Shown one piece after another: positions 1-7,426 of a DNA stretch of 26,076 nucleotides (position 1 is the stretch's first letter; every line of letters starts with the position of its first letter). The notes under the pieces are model-generated. The model saw only the letters and a list, made by a program, of their open reading frames with translations, was not told the DNA's origin and did no database searches. This stretch comes from JBLHOS01 sp047623825. Lineage in GTDB: Bacteria > Pseudomonadota > Alphaproteobacteria > Rhodobacterales > Rhodobacteraceae. The stretch spans positions 1 to 26,076 of the forward strand of contig JBLHOS010000040.1 in the NCBI GenBank assembly GCA_047623825.1, read 5' to 3'. The translations under genes and the position numbers were made by a program.

Positions 1-341
1 GAGGTGATCTGCAGCACATGCAAATCGAACACTACCCTGGCATGACTGAGCGCGCGATGACCAAGATTACGCAAGAAGCCATGACCCGGTGGTCGTTAGT
101 GGACGCGTTCGTTTTGCACCGTTACGGCGATTTGACCCCTGGTGAGCCGATCATGATGGTTGCCACCGCCGCACCCCACCGGGCGGACGCATTCGCCGCT
201 GCGGAGTTTTTGATGGACTATCTAAAGTCGCGCGCCCCATTCTGGAAGAAAGAGGTCACAGCGGACGCCGCAGATTGGGTTGCGGCCAAATCAGTGGACG
301 AAGACGCATTGGATCGTTGGATTACTGAATCCCCTGATTGA
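1..341 (+). CDS. moaE: Molybdopterin synthase catalytic (large) subunit MoaE, 5' truncated
   Basis: MoaE is the large subunit of molybdopterin synthase, which with thiocarboxylated MoaD converts cPMP to molybdopterin in the cytoplasm. The window opens inside the gene: the reading frame is already open at base 3, and the first in-window Met (base 18) lies in the middle of the conserved core (LEHYPGMT-like segment IEHYPGMTERAM). Other visible family blocks are VLHRYGDLTPGE, the AAPHRADAF segment, and the near-C-terminal APFWKKE, whose first lysine matches the catalytic lysine of E. coli MoaE. About 113 residues are present of the usual ~150, so roughly the first 40 are missing upstream. Its last 20 nt overlap the end of the convergent gene at 322-654. 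A second cofactor gene, moaB, lies about 11 kb downstream. Confidence 0.93.
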   Translation, partial: GDLQHMQIEHYPGMTERAMTKITQEAMTRWSLVDAFVLHRYGDLTPGEPIMMVATAAPHRADAFAAAEFLMDYLKSRAPFWKKEVTADAADWVAAKSVDEDALDRWITESPD

Positions 342-654
342 CCCGTTCAAAATAGACCCGAAACTCTTCTGCCTCTTGTCGCGCCTCTCGCAGGCCATCC
401 ATGGCTGCGCGAAGCTCTGCCTCGGTCTGTTGTAGCTGATTGCTTAGCTCAGCCTCACGCTGTTGCAGATAATTTATCGCCTGATCACGGGTCTCTTCCG
501 CATCGTGCAGGGACTTGGCCATCTCATCAAGCTCAGCCATGTCGCCACTGCTGACGCGGGTAAACCGGTGGACCAGCCAATTGGCAAACCATCCCAAGCC
601 GAAAGCGACAAATAAGATGACGGCAATCGCGATGATAAATTCAGATCTATTCAC
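322..654 (-). CDS. Small inner-membrane protein with coiled coil, unknown function
   Basis: I do not recognise a named family. The 110-residue product has one N-terminal hydrophobic helix (about residues 6-27, IIAIAVILFVAFGLGWFANW) followed by a soluble segment rich in Glu, Gln, Ala and Leu (about 40-98) that reads as a long coiled coil, with repeated AEL spacing. The topology is probably a single membrane anchor with the coil on one side; which side is not certain. Its start overlaps the last 8 nt of the upstream OmpA-family gene (647-2569), so the two are very probably co-transcribed and translationally coupled, which suggests a shared envelope role. Its 3' end overlaps moaE by 20 nt in convergent orientation. 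The coding call rests on this coupling and on the protein-like composition. Confidence 0.72.
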   Translation of the reverse strand: MNRSEFIIAIAVILFVAFGLGWFANWLVHRFTRVSSGDMAELDEMAKSLHDAEETRDQAINYLQQREAELSNQLQQTEAELRAAMDGLREARQEAEEFRVYFERVNQGIQ

Positions 655-2569
655 TCACAGTCTCCTCGACAGTCGCGTGACCATCGGTTTCAGTTCCAGC
701 TGCGTGATCGCCGGCTTCAGTTTCGTTTGCCTGCCCTTGGGTGTCTGACATCTCAGCGATGAAATCAGACAGCAGACGGAATTCAATGCGGCGGTTTTCT
801 TCGCGCCCTGTATCAGTGTCATTATCCGCAATTGGCCTAGTTTCACCATAGCCACGCGCCGATAGGTTGGACGTCAGGACGTTACGCGACAATAAACCAT
901 TCAAAACAGCGTCCGCCCGCGCCTGACTGAGGCTCAAGTTCATGGTCTCGCGGCCCTGGCTGTCAGTGTGTCCGCCTATCTCCATCTGGGTCCGCCGACA
1001 ATCAGGCAACTGTACCGCTATCTCATCCAGCACCAGGTTAGAGGCTTCATCGAATTCCAGCGATCCTGGGGCAAATATAATCTCATTTATCATCAGTATT
1101 TCATTAAGCCGGTCAACACATTCTTCAGGTGTTGGAATGCCGGCTTCAGGATCCAAAAGCTCTTGATAGACGACGTTGATCTCAAAATTTTCAGCTTCGC
1201 CGATCTTCTCTGACAAAATACGTGCAATCGCCGAAACAGTGCCCCGGCTACCGGTATTGCCGCTGATGATTACATTGTCAGGATCGACAACAAGGGTGCC
1301 GTTGTTCAACAGGCTAAGCGACTCTAGGCCGGCCAGAACACGAACCGGCCAACCTTCGGGTAGGTCGGGATCGGTCCGCGTGGCAAGATAGGTGTTTTCG
1401 CGTCCAAAAAGGGCCCGCGCATAGCTTAGAATGGCCTGCTCAACCCTGTCATCCGTCAAACGGCCTCGTAGTTGCACGTAACCTTCCGGGCTGCGGGTCG
1501 CGACGAAGTTTGCAGGACCTGCGTTAGTCTGGTTTTCAACCGCTTCCAGCAGCACGCCGTGAAGGGAAAAGACCTCGGGGAGTTCTGCGTCTAGGTCACC
1601 TAGGACTCGATCAAAAACGTTTTGTGGTGTGCTGGCAGCTGCCACCAATGTGACATCGGCATCCGAAAAAGTGATCGTGCCCACACCCAACTCATTCAAT
1701 GCAGCGATGCCTTTGCTGACAGCCTGGCCCCAAGTCGGAGAGGGCACACCAAGTCCAATAGGACACTCAGCGCGATCGGCTAGGCCGGCGTCAGTCCCGG
1801 CACGCAGAATTAGGTCCCGCGTCGCCTCGGTATCGGCTGAGCAAGCCTCAAACCGCCCGCTGTCAAGTGTCCGCACAAAGCGCAGCGTGTAGGGCGTGAT
1901 CACCGGTCGCGGTGCCGAGATGTCGATCTGTACTTCCAATTCGCGTGGCCGCGCGCGGGCCAAAAGGGCCTCAAGGCGTGCCTGCTCCTCGGGACTGGAG
2001 CTGACGGCGGTGACCTCAACGCGGTCCGCATAGATCGAAATTTTGGAACGCGGTAGCTCACGCAATGCCATCAAACCAAATTCAAAGGCGTCATTCCAGC
2101 CGGCTGGTATGGGGTAGTCTGCGGTCTCGACCATATTGGCGACCTCGACACCCGACGTGACAGATGCGAGCGCATCGGCAACGCTGGCGCTTCCAATCGC
2201 GGACGGGATCAAACCGATCAGCGAAACTCCGTCGTCGTTGCGCAACATTTCCAGCGAGAAGCGCGGCGGCTCGATCTGGGCGGGGTCCACGACGTCTAGA
2301 CGATCAACAATTCGATCTGCTGCAACTATGCTGCCTGCACTGGTCAGTGCGTTGAACCGACTGGCTTCATCAGGGGCCATTCCAGTTAGTTGAACTTCTA
2401 GGCCGTCTGCTGTGACTGATGCCCAGTCATGGCCGCTTTCGCGCATTGCAAAAGCCACGGCCTCGATCGATCTGGCCTCAATCCGGATTGCACCAACCCA
2501 AGCGACTCCGATAGAAAATGCGGCGCCTACGACAAAGGCAAGGATCACAACTAGGGTTTGTACTTTCAT
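647..2569 (-). CDS. OmpA-family peptidoglycan-binding protein with three internal BON-like repeats
   Basis: Residues 5-28 form an N-terminal hydrophobic segment without an obvious AXA cleavage site, so the protein may stay anchored in the inner membrane. The periplasmic part carries three related units at about 157-205, 279-327 and 406-455. Each has a GW- or TW-led helix (pattern A...G..AL..L), then I/V-x-x-D-x-V-x-V strands and a second helix, which resembles BON-type folding. Residues about 490-600 are a C-terminal OmpA domain with GGHTDSQG at 532-539 and RRIEFRL at 593-599, the family signature for binding peptidoglycan diaminopimelate. Cys484 and Cys524 could form the disulfide often seen in this domain. 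The last ~35 residues are an acidic, low-complexity tail. At 640 residues it is far longer than a simple Pal or OmpA domain protein. It lies 62 nt downstream of ubiA and overlaps the coiled-coil gene at 322-654. Confidence 0.88.
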   Translation of the reverse strand: MKVQTLVVILAFVVGAAFSIGVAWVGAIRIEARSIEAVAFAMRESGHDWASVTADGLEVQLTGMAPDEASRFNALTSAGSIVAADRIVDRLDVVDPAQIEPPRFSLEMLRNDDGVSLIGLIPSAIGSASVADALASVTSGVEVANMVETADYPIPAGWNDAFEFGLMALRELPRSKISIYADRVEVTAVSSSPEEQARLEALLARARPRELEVQIDISAPRPVITPYTLRFVRTLDSGRFEACSADTEATRDLILRAGTDAGLADRAECPIGLGVPSPTWGQAVSKGIAALNELGVGTITFSDADVTLVAAASTPQNVFDRVLGDLDAELPEVFSLHGVLLEAVENQTNAGPANFVATRSPEGYVQLRGRLTDDRVEQAILSYARALFGRENTYLATRTDPDLPEGWPVRVLAGLESLSLLNNGTLVVDPDNVIISGNTGSRGTVSAIARILSEKIGEAENFEINVVYQELLDPEAGIPTPEECVDRLNEILMINEIIFAPGSLEFDEASNLVLDEIAVQLPDCRRTQMEIGGHTDSQGRETMNLSLSQARADAVLNGLLSRNVLTSNLSARGYGETRPIADNDTDTGREENRRIEFRLLSDFIAEMSDTQGQANETEAGDHAAGTETDGHATVEETVSE

Positions 2570-2631
2570 AATGCACTGCTTTTCAGATCTTTTCTGTATG
2601 TGGCTCTAGCCGCTTGCGCCGTGGCGTTCAA

Positions 2632-3606
2632 TCAAAGGACTGCTGCACCGGCGAAAAACAGCCCGACCAGCAAACCTGCATCGCGATTGCTGCGAAACAA
2701 TTTCAGACAATTGCTTGGATCATTGATATCCAGCCCGACCAGTTGCCAAGCCATATGCCATCCAAAGGCCCACACACCCAGCAGCGCTAGTGTTAAAACA
2801 AGAATGTTGTCTGGCAGTGCCAGCGCTTGAATCGCGGCCATTGCCATCAATAAAACAGCAGCGATCAAAAAGCCGCGCAACCATGTTTTTGAGGACTGGC
2901 CAAAAAGGCGTGCGGTGGATTTGACACCGATCAGCGCGTCATCCTCGGTGTCTTGGTGTGCGTAGATTGTGTCGTAGAACAGCGTCCAAGCGATACCCGA
3001 TATATACAATAGGACGGCGGGTAATTGCAGCTGTCCGGAGTGGGCCGTCCAAGCCAGCAAGGCCCCCCAGTTAAAGGCCAATCCCAGAAAAACCTGCGGC
3101 CACCACGTGAAGCGTTTGGCAAAGGGATAGATCGCGACAGGCACAAGAGCGATAAAGCCAAGCATGATTGCAGCAGTGTTGAACGTGAGCAACACGCACA
3201 GCGCCAACAGGCATTGCACGATCAGCCAAACGAATGCCTGCCGGACGCCAACCTGACCCGATGGGATTGGCCGTGATTTGGTGCGCGCCACGGCTGCATC
3301 AATGTCTCGATCTGAAATGTCATTCCAGGTGCACCCTGCGCCACGCATCAAGATGGCGCCGATGCCACATCCAAGCATGATCCAACCATCGCGCCATGAC
3401 AGGCCCGCCGGATCAGCCGCCGTCGCCAAAAGAACGCCCCACCAGCATGGCAACAGTAACAGCCAGGTTCCGATCGGGCGATCGATACGCGATAGGCGCA
3501 AATAGGGCCGGGACCAAACCGGCGCAATTGTGTCTACCCAGTTGCCACGAACCGCATCTGCGACGCTGTCGCTTGGTTCCTCTGGCGTTCCGTCGATCCC
3601 AGTCAT
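2632..3606 (-). CDS. ubiA: 4-hydroxybenzoate polyprenyltransferase UbiA
   Basis: UbiA is an integral inner-membrane prenyltransferase that attaches the polyprenyl tail to 4-hydroxybenzoate, the first membrane step of ubiquinone synthesis. The 324-residue product has the two Asp-rich Mg-diphosphate motifs of the family: NDISDRDID at 95-103 (NDxxDxxxD) followed by RTKSRPIPSG, and YDTIYAHQDTEDD at 211-223. Between and after these lie multiple hydrophobic helices. I chose the ATG at 3606 over an in-frame start at 3657 because the longer version would run into the divergent rsmE coding sequence and adds only non-conserved residues. A weak AAGG lies about 8 nt upstream of the chosen start. The start codon is only 12 nt from that of divergent rsmE. 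COQ9 at 24.1 kb is a second ubiquinone gene in the window. Confidence 0.95.
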   Translation of the reverse strand: MTGIDGTPEEPSDSVADAVRGNWVDTIAPVWSRPYLRLSRIDRPIGTWLLLLPCWWGVLLATAADPAGLSWRDGWIMLGCGIGAILMRGAGCTWNDISDRDIDAAVARTKSRPIPSGQVGVRQAFVWLIVQCLLALCVLLTFNTAAIMLGFIALVPVAIYPFAKRFTWWPQVFLGLAFNWGALLAWTAHSGQLQLPAVLLYISGIAWTLFYDTIYAHQDTEDDALIGVKSTARLFGQSSKTWLRGFLIAAVLLMAMAAIQALALPDNILVLTLALLGVWAFGWHMAWQLVGLDINDPSNCLKLFRSNRDAGLLVGLFFAGAAVL

Positions 3607-3618
3607 ACAATCTGCCTT

Positions 3619-4350
3619 ATGTCCGCTGCCGCAAAGATCAGGCTTTATGTAGAGCACCCCTTAGCCCAAGGGCAAAGGGTTCCTCTGTCGCGGGATCAGG
3701 CAAATTATCTTTTTGCAGTCATGCGGCAGTCTGTTGGTGGTTTTGTCTCGTTATTTAATGGCCAAGATGGCGAATGGCGGGCTGCGGTCGCGCAGGCATC
3801 AAAGCGCGGTGGAGAACTGATCTGTGTCGCTCAAACCAAGCCCCTTCAGATGCCACCTGATTTGTGGCTGCTATTTGCGCCGATCAAAAAGGCCCGGACC
3901 GATTTCATTGTTGAGAAGGCCGCTGAGATGGGGGCATCACGGATCTGCCCAGTGCAGACCGACTTCACCAATTCAGATCGTCTGCGTCAGGATAAATTGC
4001 AGGCCCACGCGATTGAAGCAGCTGAGCAGTGTGGCGGTACGTTTGTTCCCGAAGTCGCAGATCTGACGCGGCTGGATCGGGTTTTGGACGGTTGGCCCGA
4101 TGACCGGCATCTATTTTTTGCAGATGAGGGACTGGTTGGCGTGAGGGCTGCACTTGTCGACGCGCCACAGACCGACAAAGCCGCGATCCTGATCGGTCCC
4201 GAAGGTGGGTTCAGCCCTGCAGAGCGAGCCCGCTTGACCAGTTTACCATATGTCACGCCGATCAGTCTTGGCCCCCGCATCTTGCGCGCAGATACCGCAG
4301 CAGTCGCGGCACTGGCGCTTTGGCAATCTCTAAGAGGGGATTGGGTATGA
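3619..4350 (+). CDS. rsmE: 16S rRNA (uracil(1498)-N3)-methyltransferase RsmE
   Basis: RsmE methylates N3 of U1498 in helix 44 of 16S rRNA using S-adenosylmethionine. The 243-residue protein has the family N-terminal region (IRLYVEHPLAQGQ, then LSRDQANYLFAVMRQ) and the C-terminal SPOUT knot: IGPEGGFSPAE around residues 192-202 and SLGPRILRADTAAVAAL near the C-terminus, both typical of the SAM-binding trefoil. Length is normal. The start at 3619 is supported by family alignment from memory (members begin close to AKIRLYV); no good Shine-Dalgarno sequence is visible, because the upstream bases are the start region of divergent ubiA. The stop codon overlaps the start of the next gene as ATGA, so the two are probably coupled. 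Confidence 0.95.
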   Translation: MSAAAKIRLYVEHPLAQGQRVPLSRDQANYLFAVMRQSVGGFVSLFNGQDGEWRAAVAQASKRGGELICVAQTKPLQMPPDLWLLFAPIKKARTDFIVEKAAEMGASRICPVQTDFTNSDRLRQDKLQAHAIEAAEQCGGTFVPEVADLTRLDRVLDGWPDDRHLFFADEGLVGVRAALVDAPQTDKAAILIGPEGGFSPAERARLTSLPYVTPISLGPRILRADTAAVAALALWQSLRGDWV

Positions 4351-4862
4351 GCTTTGTTCGACCAGAGGTCAGCGCGCTTTTGTGGCGTTGGCGTGAGGCG
4401 GTAGCTGCGAGCATCATCGGCATCTTTGGGCTGCGCATCGCCTTGCGGCCTGACCCGATCCTGCAAGGGTTCGGATGGATTGTTGTAGCCATCGCCGTGG
4501 CAAGCCTTGTCGTCGCACTTCGACGTATCCGATTTTCCGGGTCAGGCGATGGGCCCGGCGTGGTAAGTTTGCTTGAGGGGCGGGTGTCCTACATGGGCCC
4601 CTATTACGGCGGTACATTAGCGATCCCTGATCTAATCAGCCTCGCGCTTCGCCGCGCGTCCGATGGTAAGGGCTATTGGGTCTTGGGTGACGGCAAGGAA
4701 GTTTTGGTGATCCCCATTGATGCCCGCGACGCCGATTTGCTTTTCGATGCTTTCGCAGCTTTGCCGGCTCTTTCCATCCCCCACATGCTTGACCAGCTGG
4801 ACAACAGTCCGACAGGGACGGTCACGCTTTGGCGACGGGACCCGCAACCAGCCTTGACTTGA
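4347..4862 (+). CDS. Small membrane protein, unknown function, coupled to rsmE
   Basis: No named family is recognised. The 171-residue product has two hydrophobic helices near the N-terminus (about residues 14-29 and 37-55) and then a soluble domain that starts with a strand-rich stretch (GVVSLLEGRVSYMGPYYGGT). The soluble part contains GYWVLGDGKEVLVIPIDARDAD, which looks like a small beta-rich or PH-like module rather than an enzyme, and no catalytic motif is evident. The ATG at 4347 is preferred because it overlaps the rsmE stop as ATGA and has a GAGGGG upstream; a start at 4320 would lie inside rsmE. The gene is between rsmE and gshA (57 nt further on), all on the plus strand, so a shared transcript is likely. 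The coding call is firm, the function unknown. Confidence 0.82.
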   Translation: MSFVRPEVSALLWRWREAVAASIIGIFGLRIALRPDPILQGFGWIVVAIAVASLVVALRRIRFSGSGDGPGVVSLLEGRVSYMGPYYGGTLAIPDLISLALRRASDGKGYWVLGDGKEVLVIPIDARDADLLFDAFAALPALSIPHMLDQLDNSPTGTVTLWRRDPQPALT

Positions 4863-4919
4863 TCCGCGGTGCAGTTCAGGTCTTGCCTCCACAACGTGCA
4901 AATCCGGAGCATCTCCCCC

Positions 4920-6290
4920 ATGTCCATTCCCCAATCTGGTGGCGGCTTGATCGAGCATCATGGCCAATTGGCTGAATATTTGGCCGAGGGGTGCAAACCA
5001 AAAGCCGATTGGCGTATCGGGACCGAGCATGAGAAGTTTGGCTATTGCCCCAACGGCTATGCGCCATTGCCCTATGAGGGCAAGAAGTCGATCAAGGCGA
5101 TGCTTGAGGGACTGCAGCACAAATTTGGCTGGAACCCAGTTCTTGAGGCCGGAAATATCATTGGGCTTGAAAAAAACGGCGCGAATGTTTCGCTGGAACC
5201 GGGTGGTGCGCTAGAGTTGTCCGGGGCCCCGCTCGAGACGATCCACGAGACTTGCGATGAGGTGAATGACCACCTGCTGGAGGTCAAAACCGTCGCCGAT
5301 GAAATCGGCGTTGAGTTTGTCGGTCTGGGTGCAGCACCTGAATGGACCGAAGACCAAATGCATCAGATGCCCAAGGGCCGCTACAAGCTGATGGATGCCT
5401 ATATGGACCGGGTCGGGACCATGGGCAAAGTGATGATGTACCGGACCTGCACCGTACAGGTGAACCTCGATTTCTCTTCTGAGGCCGACATGATCCAAAA
5501 AATGCGGGTGGCGATTGCATTGCAACCCGTAGCGACCGCCCTTTTTGCCAACTCGCCGTTTTTTGAGGGCAAAGTGAATGGTCACAAGAGCTGGCGCAGC
5601 CGGGTCTGGCGCGATCTCGATGCGGATCGCACGGGCACTGTGCCGTTCGTGTTTGAAGATGATTTCGGATTTGAGCGTTGGGTTGATTACGCGCTCGATG
5701 TGCCAATGTATTTTGTCTACCGCGATGGCGTTTATATCGACGCCCTAGGTCAGTCGTTCCGCGATTTCATGAAGGGCCAGTTGCCTGCATTGCCCGGCGA
5801 AAAGCCGACCCTCAGCGATTGGGCCGACCATCTGACGACCCTTTTCCCAGAGGCGCGCCTGAAGAAATTCATAGAGATGCGCGGCGCAGATGGTGGTCCG
5901 TGGCGCCGTCTTTGCGCATTGCCTGCGTTCTGGGTCGGTTTAACCTATGACCAGTCCGCGTTGGACGCCTCATACGACCTTGTAAAAGATTGGGATCCTG
6001 AAACCCGCGACCAAATGCGGATTGCGGCATCTGAGCAGGGATTGCAGGCCCAAGTCGGTGGGATCAAGATGCTGGATCTGGCGCGTGAGGTTGTCTCGAT
6101 CGCGGAGGCTGGATTGTCGGCTCGTGCTCGCCCCGGAGCAAATGGTCTGATCCCGGACGAAACGCATTTTCTGAATGCGCTGAAAGAAAGCCTAGAAACC
6201 GGAATGACGCCTGCAGATGAGCTGTTGGAAAAATACCACGGTGATTGGGGTGGAGATCTTTCCCATATCTATAACGCCTACAAATATTAA
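4920..6290 (+). CDS. gshA: Glutamate--cysteine ligase (plant/alphaproteobacterial type)
   Basis: This enzyme makes gamma-glutamylcysteine from glutamate, cysteine and ATP, the committed step of glutathione synthesis. The 456-residue product matches the alphaproteobacterial and plant GCS2-type family rather than the E. coli type. Recognisable blocks are WRIGTEHEKFGY near residue 40 (substrate/metal-binding Glu), LEPGGALELSGAP, YRTCTVQVNLDFSSEADM, and a C-terminal GANGLIPDETHFLNALK segment. Length is as expected. I chose the ATG at 4920, which begins MSIPQSGGG; a GTG at 4869 in the same frame adds 17 unconserved residues. A GGAG lies about 12 nt upstream. The gene follows the small membrane protein after 57 nt on the same strand. 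A 515-nt stretch without a convincing gene follows. Confidence 0.95.
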   Translation: MSIPQSGGGLIEHHGQLAEYLAEGCKPKADWRIGTEHEKFGYCPNGYAPLPYEGKKSIKAMLEGLQHKFGWNPVLEAGNIIGLEKNGANVSLEPGGALELSGAPLETIHETCDEVNDHLLEVKTVADEIGVEFVGLGAAPEWTEDQMHQMPKGRYKLMDAYMDRVGTMGKVMMYRTCTVQVNLDFSSEADMIQKMRVAIALQPVATALFANSPFFEGKVNGHKSWRSRVWRDLDADRTGTVPFVFEDDFGFERWVDYALDVPMYFVYRDGVYIDALGQSFRDFMKGQLPALPGEKPTLSDWADHLTTLFPEARLKKFIEMRGADGGPWRRLCALPAFWVGLTYDQSALDASYDLVKDWDPETRDQMRIAASEQGLQAQVGGIKMLDLAREVVSIAEAGLSARARPGANGLIPDETHFLNALKESLETGMTPADELLEKYHGDWGGDLSHIYNAYKY

Positions 6291-6805
6291 CGGCATATTT
6301 CTGTCGGCGTTTTGGCAAAATATCAGACGATAAAATTAGCAATTTTGAAAGCAAAACTCAAATGCGTGCCTTGCTGGGCCCCGGCAAAAGGGGCCGGTCT
6401 TCAAATTGTGATGTAGGTATTTGGCAATGGAAGATCTCAGAAAATAGTCGACCCACGATCGAAACGAGGCGACTAAAACGCTTAGGGATACGGGCATCCC
6501 AACTAACCAGTCATCACTGGGTGATGTTGGCTGCGGCAGATGGTGGTGTCGTGCGGGCTACATTGGGCGCTGGTCAAGATCAGGCATAATCTGACCCGAC
6601 CGACAGCGACCTTAGAACTTGCACTGAATTGGACGGTTGTGGGCGTGCCCGTGTGCCAAGTGGATTTTCACATGCCGTTTCCGGATCCCTACGTGACGTG
6701 GTCGGTGGCAGTGCAATTGGATCTGATTGGACCGGCTCGGATGATGATAAGATTTCCGATGCCTCTGGCTGCGGTCGACGCAATTGGTAATCTTGCACCT
6801 TTGGA
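6291..6805. other. 515-nt stretch with no convincing gene, several small hairpins
   Basis: This lies between the convergent gshA and plsY. Open frames exist on both strands (for example plus 6540-6863, minus 6580-6798), but the translations resemble nothing I know, have no ribosome site, and the longest runs into plsY antisense. Perfect short inverted repeats are present at 6377-6395 (6-bp stem), 6485-6500 (5-bp stem) and 6512-6526 (CATCAC, TGG, GTGATG). The stretch could hold transcript ends, a small RNA or the eroded remains of a gene; sequence alone does not decide. Confidence 0.5.
6377..6395. terminator. Possible terminator-like hairpin downstream of gshA
   Basis: GGCCCC, seven bases, then GGGGCC forms a perfect 6-bp GC stem about 85 nt after the gshA stop. 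It is followed only by GGTCTT, with no real T-run on either strand, so it is a weak intrinsic terminator at best. Its place between convergent genes favours a transcription-end role. Confidence 0.3.
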
Positions 6806-7426
6806 TCAGACCTCAGGTTTCTTGCGACTGATCTTGGGTTCGGTTCCAGCGCTAATCCGTTGAATATTCTGTTGGTGGCGGGAAAATATGATCGCGGCCA
6901 GCAAGGCCGTTACAAGGCCAGCGCCCGGCATCCCAAGCACGACAATCCAAACCGGCGCAAACAGCGCAGCGACCAAGGCAGATAGCGATGAAATCCGGCT
7001 GATGGCGGCTACAATCAGCCATGTCAGACAGGCCGCCAGACCAGCTGGCCAGAAAAGTGCAAGCAGGGTTCCCAAGAATGTCGCGACACCTTTACCGCCC
7101 TTGAACCCCAGAAATATTGGAAAGCAATGGCCCAGAAACGCCATAAACCCGGCCAACTGGGCGGCGTCTTCAGCGAATACCGCGCGCGCGATCAGAACTG
7201 CGATGCCGCCCTTTGCGGCGTCCAGAACTAGGGTCAGTGCCGCGGCCGGTTTGTTGCCAGTCCGCAAAACGTTTGTGGCCCCAATATTGCCTGACCCAAT
7301 TTGCCGGATGTCGCCTAGACCAAATACCCGCGCCATGACCAGCCCAAATGGAATTGAGCCCAAAAGATAAGCGGCGACGGCTGTCAGCGCCAAGATCTGG
7401 GCTGAGCTTTCAAATGTGGGAACCAT
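6806..7426 (-). CDS. plsY: Acyl-phosphate glycerol-3-phosphate acyltransferase PlsY
   Basis: PlsY is an inner-membrane acyltransferase that moves the acyl group from acyl-phosphate to glycerol-3-phosphate, giving lysophosphatidic acid for phospholipid synthesis. The 206-residue product has the three conserved cytoplasmic motifs: GSGNIGATN at 44-52, FKGGKGVATFLG in the middle, and HQQNIQRISAGTEPKI near the C-terminus. Several hydrophobic helices lie between them. Length is normal. The ATG shares one base with the stop codon of pyrC' (TAATG), so the gene is the last member of the pyrB operon and is probably translated by re-initiation. Association with pyr genes has no obvious metabolic reason beyond shared growth-related expression. 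Confidence 0.95.
   Translation of the reverse strand: MVPTFESSAQILALTAVAAYLLGSIPFGLVMARVFGLGDIRQIGSGNIGATNVLRTGNKPAAALTLVLDAAKGGIAVLIARAVFAEDAAQLAGFMAFLGHCFPIFLGFKGGKGVATFLGTLLALFWPAGLAACLTWLIVAAISRISSLSALVAALFAPVWIVVLGMPGAGLVTALLAAIIFSRHQQNIQRISAGTEPKISRKKPEV

Noticed and set aside
3607..3657. Longer N-terminus for UbiA starting at 3657
   Set aside because: It would overlap the conserved start of rsmE and adds only non-conserved residues.
6580..6798. 72-codon minus-strand frame in the same gap
   Set aside because: Composition is rich in Pro, Ser and Arg as in shadow frames; no start signal or known motif.
6540..6863. 107-codon open frame on the plus strand between gshA and plsY
   Set aside because: No ribosome site and no recognisable similarity, and it runs antisense into the end of plsY; kept only as part of the unexplained intergenic stretch.
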